A program made the translations under genes and the position numbers. From Macrostomum hystrix (Eukaryota; Platyhelminthes; Macrostomidae), in the NCBI GenBank assembly GCA_950097015.1, contig CATNEN010000025.1, positions 2,230,001-2,294,000 of the forward strand: a stretch of DNA of 64,000 bases, read 5' to 3'. Below are positions 25,001 through 37,000 of this stretch, one piece after another. The notes below the pieces were generated by a model. It worked only from the letters and a program-made list of their open reading frames with translations, did no database searches and was not told the DNA's origin. Position 1 is the stretch's first letter. The number at the start of each line of letters is the position of its first letter.

Positions 25001-28000
25001 CCAATCCCAAACCCAATCCCACACCCAATCCCACACCCAATCCCACACCCAATCCCACACCCAATCCCACACCCAATCCCACACCCAATCCCACACCCTA
25101 TGCCACACCCAATCCCACACCCAATCCCACACCCTATCCCACACCCTATCCCACACCCAATCCCACACAAGGACTCACAGCCACTCGCTCTGCCAGCTGC
25201 GCGCAGGCGGCATCGCCGGCCAGAATCTCCGAATGGCGCTCGAATCGCTGGCGCACTCGCAGTCGCACCGCCTCCAGACGCTCTCTCGGCTCACGCAAGG
25301 CCGCGGCGAAATCGACGCCGCTAACGTCGCCGCCTTCTGCTCCAGCCACGGTGGAAGCCGTCGCCAAATCGGCGGCCCGACTGCGCAACCGTGCGGCATC
25401 GGCCAGGCGACGCTCCAGTTCGGTTCGCCGATCCCGGTTCAGAGCCAGTCGTCGCTCAGCGTCTTCGGTCGTCGGCTCCGTCGCCGCTCCAGCAGCCTCT
25501 TCCTCTGCCAGTCGACGATCGGCGAAATCGGTGGCCCATTCGCAGAAGGCGCGCACCCCGTCAGCGACCTCCGCGCATCGACGCTCGTCCTGAAGGCGCC
25601 GGTCCCGATTGGTGCAGCGCTGCCGCAGAGCCTCCAGCTTGTCAGCCACCTGCCTGCAGGTTGCCCCGGCCTGAGGATAAATGCCGCTGGATTCAAACTC
25701 ATCCCGCAGTTCGCTCATCTTGGCGAGCATCCCGGCCAGCTTCTTGGCTTCGGTGTCGCGGACTCGGCAGTTGCGACGAATTCGTTCGGCAACCGTTGAA
25801 GCGTCGTCAGCAAATGCATCGTCGGCGTCGAGCAGCTCGCCGAGTCGGTCAAGCTCGCGATCGAGCTCATCGCCAGCCCGACGGAAACGATGATAGCGGA
25901 CCTTAGCGGCCAGCTCCTGACGGCACTGGGCCAGGCGCGGCCGAGCCTCCGACCAGGTCTGGGCGGCCTTCTCTGCCCGGCGGACAGCGGCGGTCACCTC
26001 CGGGTCGGCGGCGACGTCCACGGTGGACGAATTCAGAACCGCGGCGTCGGCCAGTAGAGTGTCGATGCGATCCTGAAATTTGCGGAGGTGGGGATCTATG
26101 ATAAATGACAGGTGGGGGTCCTGGATGAATGACAATCTTCAAGCTCTCAAACAGCATCTCACCTGGTCTACGGGCAGCTGCATCAACGCGTCGTACAGGA
26201 AGGCGTCGGCCTCCTCCGAGCCCTCGCAACCAGCGGCCTGGTAGGCGTCCAACAGCGGCTTGACTTCGAGAAGCGCCGCTTCGATGCGCTCGCAGTCCGC
26301 CAGCAGGCGCAGCAGGGAGCGGGCCGTCTCTAGCGCATGGGCCCGCTCTTCGAATTTCAACGTCAGTCGAGCCCAGGCGGCGTCTGTAGCGTCAGCCAGC
26401 TCGCCGGCAGCGCCACCTAGAGCGCGACCCTGCTTCAGATGCTGCGCCACCCGATCGCGCTGCGCATCGGCAGCATCTTTGAAGTCTTGCAGCCGGAGCA
26501 GCTGCTGAGGCCGGCGACTCTTGTCCTTGTCGGCTGCGGCAATGCGAGCCAGCTGTGCGCCAATCAGATCGTTGATCTCGGCGTCCGCTGTCACGTAGTC
26601 GAGATAATTCAGTCGGTTTGACAGAGCTACTCGAGCCGCTTCGATGCTGGCAGCGGCTTGCTCAGCCATCAACTCCAAGCCGGAAAGGCGGGATTCGATC
26701 CCGCGTCGCTCCTCATCGGCCAGACAGCCCGACGGCAGAGCGACAGCCGTGGCCGCCGCCTCGCGACAGGCCGGCAGGCGCTGCGCCACGGCGCGCTCGC
26801 ATAGAACTCGCAAAGCTTCCAGCTCGCGATGAAGCTTCTGCGCCTGCTCAGCTGAGGCTGAGTCAACCGACGGCGCTAGAACCGCGGCGCGGGACTCGGC
26901 GCTCGACAGAGCCTGCTTCGCCTGCCGGGCCTTTTCTGCGAAGTCACCGATCGCGCGAAGTCCGACGGCTCGACGCTCCAGGCCGGAGAGCCGGTCGTCC
27001 AGCGTCGCCTTCATGGTGATGGCGTCGTCCACAATTTTCTCAATCTGCGGAGATGGCGGTGTCATTGGAAGAGCGTTTAACGAGTTTGCCTCTCGCACCA
27101 AGGTCCCTGAGCTCGATGTGGCGAGGCCGTATTCATGTGGGGCGCAGCGGCGGGGAGAAGTCTTGGGGGCTTGTCTTAAAATTTACGCCCTTGAGGGCCA
27201 ACTTCAAAGGCACAGTGAGAGTGTACACTGCCTGACGATGAGAAAGTCAGCGCAGATGTACACACCTGTGTGAGTGTGTGCCAGTATACAATATCTGTGT
27301 GCGTGTGTGCTTAGGAGTCAGCGAAATGGGCAGAATTGCCTCCTCGCTGGCTGAGGGTCCAGTGTCACCAAATGATGAGCCATTGCCCGCAGCCCACCTG
27401 ATTACGATTAAGGCTTTGAATCAATTCTAAAAGCTTCGTCGTTCAAGAAGCCAACAATGAAACAATGATCAGCTCAGAGTCACTGACCTCGTCAGTAAAC
27501 TCGTCGGTCTCTTCTCGATCGCACAGTTTCTCTCCTTCATCAGCCAGAATTTTCACATCGGCCAGACGCTCCTTCAACTGTCTGGCCAATTCTTCGGCCG
27601 CCTCAGCCGAGGACACGGCCTCGCCGGGAGTTGCGGCATCGGCCAGATTGCCTAGCAGGGCGTCGATCTCCGGCCTGGCATCCTCCAGCCAGGACTTGAC
27701 CGCCTGCCGTTGTCGAGCCAGAGACAGCATCTCGTGCGCCCCGTCCAGCTGCTTGACGCGCTCCTGCTGCCGGACCTCCAGCCGGTCGAAGGCCTCCTCG
27801 ACGCGACGCTGACGGGCGGCTATCAAATTGGCGTTGGCCGGGTCCAGCCGCTCCTCCAGGCTCACTGATCTGTCGCGCAGCTCAACTAGACGCTCCTCCA
27901 ACGGTGTCAGCTCCTGCAGCAGCACGTAGTGCCTGGCTGTGTACTTTTCTAGCGCGCCGGCGTCGCGACCCAGCTCGGATGGTATGGACATAAGCTTGTC

Positions 28001-31000
28001 CTCGGCGGCCTGCATCAGCTCGCAGGCGTCCCTATTGTAGTCGTGGACTTCCGCAGCCTTATAGTTGGGGTGGAGGAGATCAATAGGATCAGGTTGATTG
28101 GCTGAGACACTCATTGAGTTCTGTATGAGCTTTCTGTTCACTCCATCTCATTCTGTCCACTTCTTACCTTGGCCAAGTTGGCGGCCCTGCACTCAGCATA
28201 GTGCTCCAGCAGGCGCCAGTAGTCACCTAGATCCGCGGCAACCTTCGCCATCGTCTCGTCAGCCGCCGCGGCCGCCTCAGCCTCGGCCAGCAGGGCGGCA
28301 ACTCGCGCGCCCAGCGGCGCCAGCGAAGTCGCTCTGAAGTCCTCAAAAGAGGCGCAGAGTCGTTCGCACTGCTCCGCGTCGGCGCCGTACTCCTCGGAGG
28401 CCGCAATCACCAGCTGGGCGTCAATCAGCTCGCGGGCGTCGGCCACTTCGGCGGCCAGTCGCGCTCTGTCGCGTCGAGCCTCCAGAGCGGCGCGCTGCTC
28501 GGCCGCTTGACGGCGCAGCTCTGACAGGCGTCGCCGTCGGGGATCCTGCGAATCAGCGTCGCCGGGAATCGACGCAGCCATGTCGGCGAGGCTCCGCTCG
28601 ACGCCGGCAAGGCGTTTCAGCGCCTTCTCGGCGGCCGCGCGCTGTTGAATCGGGTCGGCTGAGAGAGTTTCGATGTTGGACGTTGCTGCCGCGTCTGTAA
28701 CTGGCAGCGCGGAGGTGGCAAGATCTTCGGCGACTATCTGAACGCCGCCGCCGCCGCCACCAAGCAGGAGGGCGCAGTCGTCTAGTTGCTGCTCAGACTC
28801 GGCGCGGTCGACTGATAGGCGCTGAGCGATGGCAGCCTGTTGTAGCTGCTCGGATTTTTTTTAGTTTATTTCCGTTCAATCCTTTTCCTGGCTTTTTCTG
28901 ATTTCATCATTGATCCCTTCTCCGAATTACAATTTTCCAATTTTACTTTCCAAATCCCCTATTTCAGATCCGTTCTAGTTCTATCGAATTCCCTCCACTA
29001 AGTGCCTCTCTTCCAGATCCCTTCTCCCAAATCCCCTGTCACAAATCTCTCCAAAATCCCCTCTACTAGATCCCCTCCCAGATCACCTCTTACAGATCCA
29101 CTCTCCCAAATCTCCTTACCTGCTCCTCGCGTTTGGCCAGCACAGCCTCCAGTTTTTCCATCCTTTCCACGAGCTCCTTGGCCTTCCCACCGTCGCTGCC
29201 ATCAGCCTTGGCCATCTCTAGCAGCTTCTCAATGGCGGCCCGCCGGCCGGCCAGTTCCGTCTGCAATCCCGCCTGACTCTGTCGCAGCAGCCGCTCAGAT
29301 TCGGGCGTCGGTGTAGCTGCAGACGCGGCCTTCTCGGACATCGCCGCCGACATCAGACGCTCGTCGGCCCAGCGCAGCTCGCGATCTAAGCTGGCGTTGA
29401 GTCGACAGGTGGCCTCAGCCTCGACCAGTTGGTCGCGTCGCTCAGCCAGCCGAGGCGCCAGACTCTCGCAAGCGACCTCCTGCTTGCGCAGCGCTGCCAG
29501 GAGGGCTTCGGAGTTGTAGTGGCCGCGGTCAGCCAGCTCCTTGCCCAGCTTGGCCAGCTCAGCTGTTTGGCTGGCGCATTGGGCCAGGCGCTCCTCCAGG
29601 TACTGCGCGGAGTTTCACGGGAATTATTCATGAGGAATAGGATGCTGGGAGGGCTGCCTCAGGTTGCTTAATAATTTAGTGATCCTTTGAATTGGGAAGG
29701 AACTGTTTAATTGCTTCGACGAAAAATTTTAATTCCTTAGTTAATCTACACAGCACTAAAGACACTGCTTAGAGATGCTTGAAAGAATGGCCCACTCTGT
29801 AAACAAAGATTTCCCCAGCTGCGTTTTCTGGTTGGTAGATTGCAAAGCTATTTTTATAAACGAATTGAGTACATCTGTCCCAATTTTAGTCGACAGCACA
29901 GCCGCAGCTATTGCGCGGCGCATCTGAAAGCTGCGTACGGCTGTTCAGTCCATGGACTGGTTGGATTCCACACCAACTCCCAATTATCCATTTAACAGCT
30001 GGGTTAAGCTTCTCTCTAAAGTGGAGTCAGCAATCGAACCTCCGACCTTCGTGAATATCTAGGCCACAACCCCGCAGCTAGATTCCCCGCTGTTGCTATA
30101 GTTGATTGACAAATGAAACAGTACTGACGAGTGGGTCAATCTCCCATCACAGAGAGCTCACCTCCTGCTTGTCCCACTGAGCTCTCGCCGAGCGATCATC
30201 CTCCACGACAGGCGCTCGAGCCGCCTCCTTGGCCAGCCGGTCCGCCTGCTCCGCGGCAGCTTCCAGACGCTCCATCAGCTGCTGCTCCAGTTGGGCCTCC
30301 TTTAGTTCGACGCCCTTCTCGGCCGCAGCTGCCTCGACGCTGCTCCAGAGAGACTCGACTGCGGCTAGCCGGTCCAGAGCCTCTTGCGCGCCTGGATGAC
30401 CCTTGGCCTGCAGTTGCTGAGCCTCCTTTAGTAGTAGGATGGATGGTGCGACACAAGGAGATGCTTGGACGGTTTCGGAGCGACAGGGGGCAATTCCTAA
30501 TCTGATTGGACTGTTTTGGAGTGAGGAGGGGAAACGTGTAATCTTATTGGATGGTTTAGGAGTGAGGAGGGTGACGTGTAATCTTATTGGATGGTTTAGG
30601 AGTGACGAGGGTGACGTGTAATCTTATTGGATGGTTTAGGAGTGAGGAGGGTGACGTGTAATTTTATTGGATGGCTTAGGAGTGAGGAGCGTGACGTCTA
30701 ATCTTATTGTATGGTTTAGGACTGTGGAGGGGAAACTTGTAATATTATTCGATGGCTTAGGAGTGAGGAAGGTGACATCTAATCTTATTGGATTGTTTAG
30801 GAGTGAGGAGGGTGACGTCTAATCTTATTGGATGGCTTAGGAGTGAGGAAGGTGAAGTTTAATCCAGTTTGTTTGACTTAGGAGTGAGGAAAGGAAGCTC
30901 GTCATCTGATTGGGCGGTAAAGCGATTAAGGAATTAAAACTTTTTTTCATACAAAAATAATTTTCTAAATATTAGAATAGAAATAGTCAGGTCACGAAAT

Positions 31001-34000
31001 CTAAAAAGAGAGTCCTAGAATTGTTCACACGCGACTTTGAGTGAGAGGGACGGGGCGTAATGGCCTCCTACAGGACCATGGGAGGATCTAATTCTCTGCC
31101 CGCCGGCCAGCAAAGTCATGGTAGAATAGAGTCTTTCTAACCTTGCGCAACGTCTGCAGTTGTGGCGCCTGAGCAGCCATCTCAGCTTCGAACGCTCGAT
31201 GCCGCAGCTGCCGCCTTTGAATATCGCCGCCGCCTTCCTGACGATGCGAGCGATCCTCAGCGGCCGGCCGCTTTTCGGCGAGCCACTCGGCCAGCTCGTC
31301 GGTGGCCAGCGCGAATGCGGCGAGCTCGGCGGCGTCTCGCAGCTCGCCGCGCCGACGCACGCCAGCAGCGCGCGCCGCCGCCAGAGCTTCCGACGCTCCC
31401 GCCAGTCTAGCTTCGACCTTTTGCCGGTCCTCGGGGCCGATCTCCAACCTCGGCGACTGAGCCGACTCCCATCGGCTGGACAAATCGGCGACACGGCGAC
31501 TCAACGGCTCCAGGCCGGAGGAAATTGCCAAGTCGACCTCGTGCGGCGAGCGAAGGCCGGTGAGTCGGCGCTGCCAGGCGGCGAGGCCGGCTGTGGCTCG
31601 ATCCGCTTCGCGTAGGAAGCGACGCGCCGAAGCCTCCGTCTGGCGCTGACGACGTCGACGTTGCGTGGCGTCGGCTAGAGCGGCGCGCTTAGCTCTTAGC
31701 CGCTGACGCAGAGCCAGAAGTTGAGGATCGCGCGGAGTGCCCGAAGCTGCCAGCTGGGCGTCTAGCGACTGTTCCAGGGCTTCGGTGCTCGCCAGCAACT
31801 GGTCCAGCTGCTCCTCATCCTCTTCAACCGATGACGGCTCGTCAACTGAATTCAGGCGACGCTGTTGCTGAGAGAAAGCAGACGAGCCGGATCTGTGGAG
31901 CACAATTTTCCGTTTATGAAGCTGCTGCCAGCATGGGAGAGTTCACTGAGTGAGTTGGTTGTTGAAATGAAGGGCAGAGAGTGACGCGGAGTGAGGTGGC
32001 TGTTGAAATGAAGGGCAGAGAGTGATGCGGAGTGAGGTGGCTGTTGAAATGAAGGGCAGAGAGTGATGCGGAGTGAGGTGGCTGTTGAAATGAAGGGCAG
32101 AGAGTGATGCGGAGTGAGGTGGCTGTTGAAATGAAGGGCAGAGAGTGATGCGGAGTGAGGTGGTTGTTGTAAAGAGGGGGCAGAGAAACCGGGAGTGAGG
32201 TGGCTTTTAGAATGAAGCCAAAGTCAACCGCGCTTTCTCTCACCTTGCCGGGCTCAGTGGAGCATCCGCCGACGCCGCCTCGAGTCTCTCCAGCGCCTTG
32301 GCCGCCTCCGCCTCCAGCAGCAGTTTCTCGCGTCTTTCGCACAGCTCCCGCTCTCGTCCGGCAGCCATCTCGGACACCAGCTCGGCGAGATCGGCGAGTT
32401 TCTCCAGTCTGGCGTCGATGAAAGCCGCCTCGGTGGGGTGGACCTCCTTGACCGCTCGGCCTTCGTAGTCGAGTTCGGCCGCTTTGGACTTCAAGGCGTC
32501 AATCTCCTTGCACAGATGCCGATGATGAGCGAGTTGGGCGGCATTGCCGGCCAGGTGCTGTCCGGGGTCGCGGCGCTCTGCCAGGAGGTCGCGGCGTTCC
32601 TCCAGCTGCTCCTTGGTCTCCTGGGAGCGCTTGGCAAAGCGCTCGATGCTGCGTGAATGCAGATAGTAGTATGCAGCATGAGAATCAGGTGAGAATTAGA
32701 TGAGAATCAGGTGAGAATTAGTTGAGAATAGGGTGAGAATCGGATGAGAATAGGATGAGAATAAATTGAGAATGGGATGAGAATCTGGTGATAATGGGAT
32801 GAGAATCAGGTAAGAATAGGGTGAGAATGAAAATCAAATGAGAGTAGACAGGAAAACCGTTTGAGAACTAAAATTTGTACTTTTGTTACCTTGACGAATC
32901 GGCCAATTTCTTCTCCTTCTGAATCTTCAACTTGTTCAATCGGTCCCATCTGTAATTATATTGAACAAATATTGAATTCTGCAAATAAACTTTATGTAAC
33001 AGAATACGTTGTGCAAATAAAAAATGCCAATGTGGATTTAAAAAGACAGTTTAATTTAGGAAAATTGGACGAAAAAATTCCTTTTTGCAATATACGAATA
33101 AAGTGATCCTGCTATAATATTTTCATGTATTCATCTAAGCTAAAATACACAGTTTTGTGCGTGCTAATACAATTATAAGCTTGCAGTGAAAGTAAGGTGC
33201 TAATTCTGATAGTTTTGATTTTTTTTCGATTTGAGATCTCGAATTTACCCGTCCATCACTGCGCGATGCAGTCCCATCACCTTGGTCACCCTAATCACTG
33301 GCCTGTAAAAATGGAAATTGTGTAAAAATAGTAAAAGTAGGAGAATTTCAGCACATTGTGCTACTCATGGACGGCTGGGCAAGTAGGCCATTTTGCACGT
33401 GTCGCTGAAATTTATGTCTAAGCGAGAAGCTGCTGGACAAAATGCTAATTTTTCTCAGCTTCTCAGGCTTCGAATCGCGAGGTAAGAAATATTCGTGCGA
33501 AACTGTAGACCTAAACTTTCTCTGATGTTCGGCTTAATAAAAAAAGGTTTGAATAATGTGAAAACACACACTTGTTGTTGACCGTGTGAAAGTTCGCGGA
33601 CCAATAGTTCCCTCATCTACCTCAGCTTTTAGAATTTTACACATGTAAGCTAAACCACTGTCATTTTCTAAATAGTCTATCAATCGACAGTCACACTCTG
33701 GACAGTCACTCTCTGGACAGTCACTCACTGGACAGTCACTCAGCAGGCAGTCGAGATGTCTGACCTGTCGTGTAGACCCTTCAGCAGGCCCTTCGACTTG
33801 TTCGTCGCCGCCTCCGCTCGCTTCGCTGCCGGCGCCGCTTCAGCTGCCATCACGGTCGCCGAAGATGCGGCCGCGTCTGCCGCCTCCTTCGCAGCTGTCG
33901 CCGCATCAGCGAGCAGCTCCTTGGCCAGGATGTCCAGCTCATCCAGCCGACCCTTGTTGGCCGCCATCTCCTGAAAGTGCCGCTCGCAGCGCTTGCGCAC

Positions 34001-37000
34001 CGCCGCGGAGCCGTTGGCCAGGATGAGAAACGGCGGCTCGTCGGCTGCCAGAGCGGCCTCCTTGCCAGCCAGCCAGTCGGCGAAGGCCTCGGCCAGCTCA
34101 AAGAAGCGGAACTGACGACCCGCCTGGGCGAGCGAACGCTCGCGGGCTGCTGCCAGAGCCGACAGCTTGGCGAAGGTCTCATCCAGCTGCTCCATGCGTT
34201 GCCTGACGGCCGTTCGCTCGGCTTCGGACAGGTGTCGACCGCGTCTCCTACCGCGTCTGCGCCAACGACTCAACCGGCGTCGGCTGCGTCGATGCAGATC
34301 GCCGGCGCCCCGACGAAACTCGGGGCGACGACTGGCGACGCGACCGCTGGCGCCGCCGTCCTCCAGTTCTGAGGCTCGCTTGAACACAGTTCGAGTGCGC
34401 GGAACTCGCATCGTCACCTGTGAAATAGGGATATGGTGCTCGCATTGTTTTGGTAACCCCATTCAAAAAGCTTTCGTTTTTCCTCGAATGAGAGAGAACC
34501 TGGAGTCCTCCGTGCGTTCACAGTACTGTTTGTACTCACAGTCCCCTGCGTACTCACAGGTGCTTACCTTTAGCTACATAAAGCATAAAGATCTTGGATT
34601 GATGGGTATTAGCAACATCCAAGATTCTGTGATCAAACTCACTTCAACCGGTCTTGGCACTCGCACTGTAACCGTTGTCGGCGAAATCTCCGTCAGGTAA
34701 ATAGCCGGCAGAAATCCTCTCTTGTTGGTGGTCAGATCCCGCACCGAGTACCAGTCCTTGTTGGTCTTTTGTAGCAGCTCGAATATGTCGCCCTTCTCCG
34801 CGCTGAGGTCTCGCTTTTTTGGATCCCTGGCCGTGTACGAGTGGTTCACCACCACCCGCTTGATTCGCCTAGGCTCCTCAGCTTCCACTAGCTTTATCTC
34901 CGTGATGAGCTCCTCGAAGGGCTCCTCCACGGCGATAATAGGATCATCTTCCTCTTCAGCAGACGCAATGACAGAGTTGTTCGCTTCTTCAAGTCCATCA
35001 TCCTCTTCTTCTTCAAAGTCGTCCTCGTCTCCAAGACTGCTCAACTGGTCGTTGTCAGCTTCCTGTTTAAAAAAATCCTTTCTGATAAAACCAGCGAGAA
35101 AGCCATCACAGAACAGGGAAACGGAATTTTGCACAGAGAAGCTTTTCAAAATCACAGAAGCACGAACCTCTCCGGTGCCTGACTTCTTGTTTGCCGCCGC
35201 AACGCCTTCATCGGACGTTAGTCGACGCGACATCTCCCGCAGGCCTGCTAATTCTCCGTTCGACTCACCGACCGCGCCTCCGCCGCCGCGACCGAAGGCT
35301 TCCAGCTCCTGACGCAGATATCGATGCCGTTTGAGAAGCGCGGCGGCAGATCCAGCGTCGTGCCCGACGTCATGTCCGGCTAGAAGCGGGGCCACATCGG
35401 CCATGTGATCGTCGGCTTCGCCGGCTGCGGAGAAAAACTGGTGAACGTCGAGACGTTGAGCCGCGTCGGCCTGGCAGGCGTGGAGAAGGTGCCGGAGATC
35501 GCGCCAACCGGAACGAAGTCGGCGAAGCCAGTCGCCGATGGCAACTTCCCGATGTTTGGCCGTCTCGACGATGTCACTATTGTCGCCGTCAGTTCTGCCG
35601 GTTTTCTTGACGTCGGTCAACTGCTGCTGGGCCGACTCGCAGACGGCACAGAGGTGAGCAAATTTTACCTGAAATTCGTAGTTTAGAAGGGGTTAACAAT
35701 AGAAATATTAATTGCTGGAGGGGTGTGGGTACAGGCATATCTTTTGTTGGCAACAGTAGGTAAACAGCTTGCGAGGAGGCAATTCTGCCCATACCGCTGA
35801 CTCCTGAGCACACACACACACACACACAGATACCGTACGCAGGCACTCGCTCACACAGGTGCGTACATCTGCCCTGACTTTCTCATCGTCAGGCAGTGTA
35901 CACTCTGACTGTGGCTTTCGGGTTGGACCTCAGGGGCGAAAATTGCACGAAAAGCCACCAAGCCTTCTCTCCGCGGCTGCGCCCAAAATTAATGAGACCT
36001 CGACTGAATCAATCGAGCTCAGGGTCCTTCTGCCACTCACCCCTGTGACGAAGGGATACCACAGGCCGTTCTAACAATTGTGAGACTTTTTTATTGTTTA
36101 GCTACATGCCATAAAGGTTGCCATCAAAGACTCCATAAACTCAACGGGCGTTCGCAGTCGATTCGCTCACCGATTGACGGTGCTCGATTTCCGCCTCCTC
36201 AATCTGCAGGCGGCTGACCAGTCGGCAAGCCGCTCTCAGGTCGCCGTGACCGGCTGTCGTTGCCTGCTGCTGCTGCTGCTGCAGCCGGCCCAGGCCAGCC
36301 AGCTTCTCAGCCAGCCAGGCCTCCTCATCCTCGCAGCTGCGGCTCAGCTGATGAAAGTCTCGCGCAGCTTCCAGTCGACTCCGCCGGTCAGCGAACGCTT
36401 GCAACAGTGACTGGTAGTCCTCCTCCAGTGACATCAGCTTCTGGCTAAGCGACATGGCCGGTGCGCCGGTGGTCCGACCGTCGCAGAGGCGTCTAGCGCG
36501 GGTGGCCAATCGATTCACCTTTCGGTTCGAGAAGGAGAAGTCGAATCAACGTCCTGAGCAAGAAAATCTGAGCACAAAACCAATTACCGGGTATTTTACC
36601 TGCTCGTGCAGAGCGATCAGTTCCTGCTCCGAGATCCTGTGCCGCGCCAGCAGATCTTCGCAGGCCATCAGGTCGGCCCCGGTGTCACGCGATGTTACAG
36701 CCTCTCGCAGGGCCTTAAAATGGTTAATTTCGCATCGTTTCGGTTCTATTCAATACAATCAACATTTGTTGACATCAACAAAAAGACGGCCGTCCTGTCT
36801 CTCATTGTTCAACAGAATTACACATACTCGGAAGTACCAATTCGCTGAGAAATCCTCAAACTGCATCCAAATAAAGGCGACTGCTAAAGATAGAAAATTT
36901 GAAAGCTAAATACGTCTCGTTGGATAAAGAATCAATAATGACAGATGACTGGTGATCAGGTGGGTGTATGATCTAGGATCTGAGCAACGAGGATCCAAGC

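Noticed and set aside
24669-25799. 376-codon + strand ORF beginning with HTQS repeats
   Set aside because: The first half is the 12-bp array; the second half is antisense to a well-supported spectrin exon.
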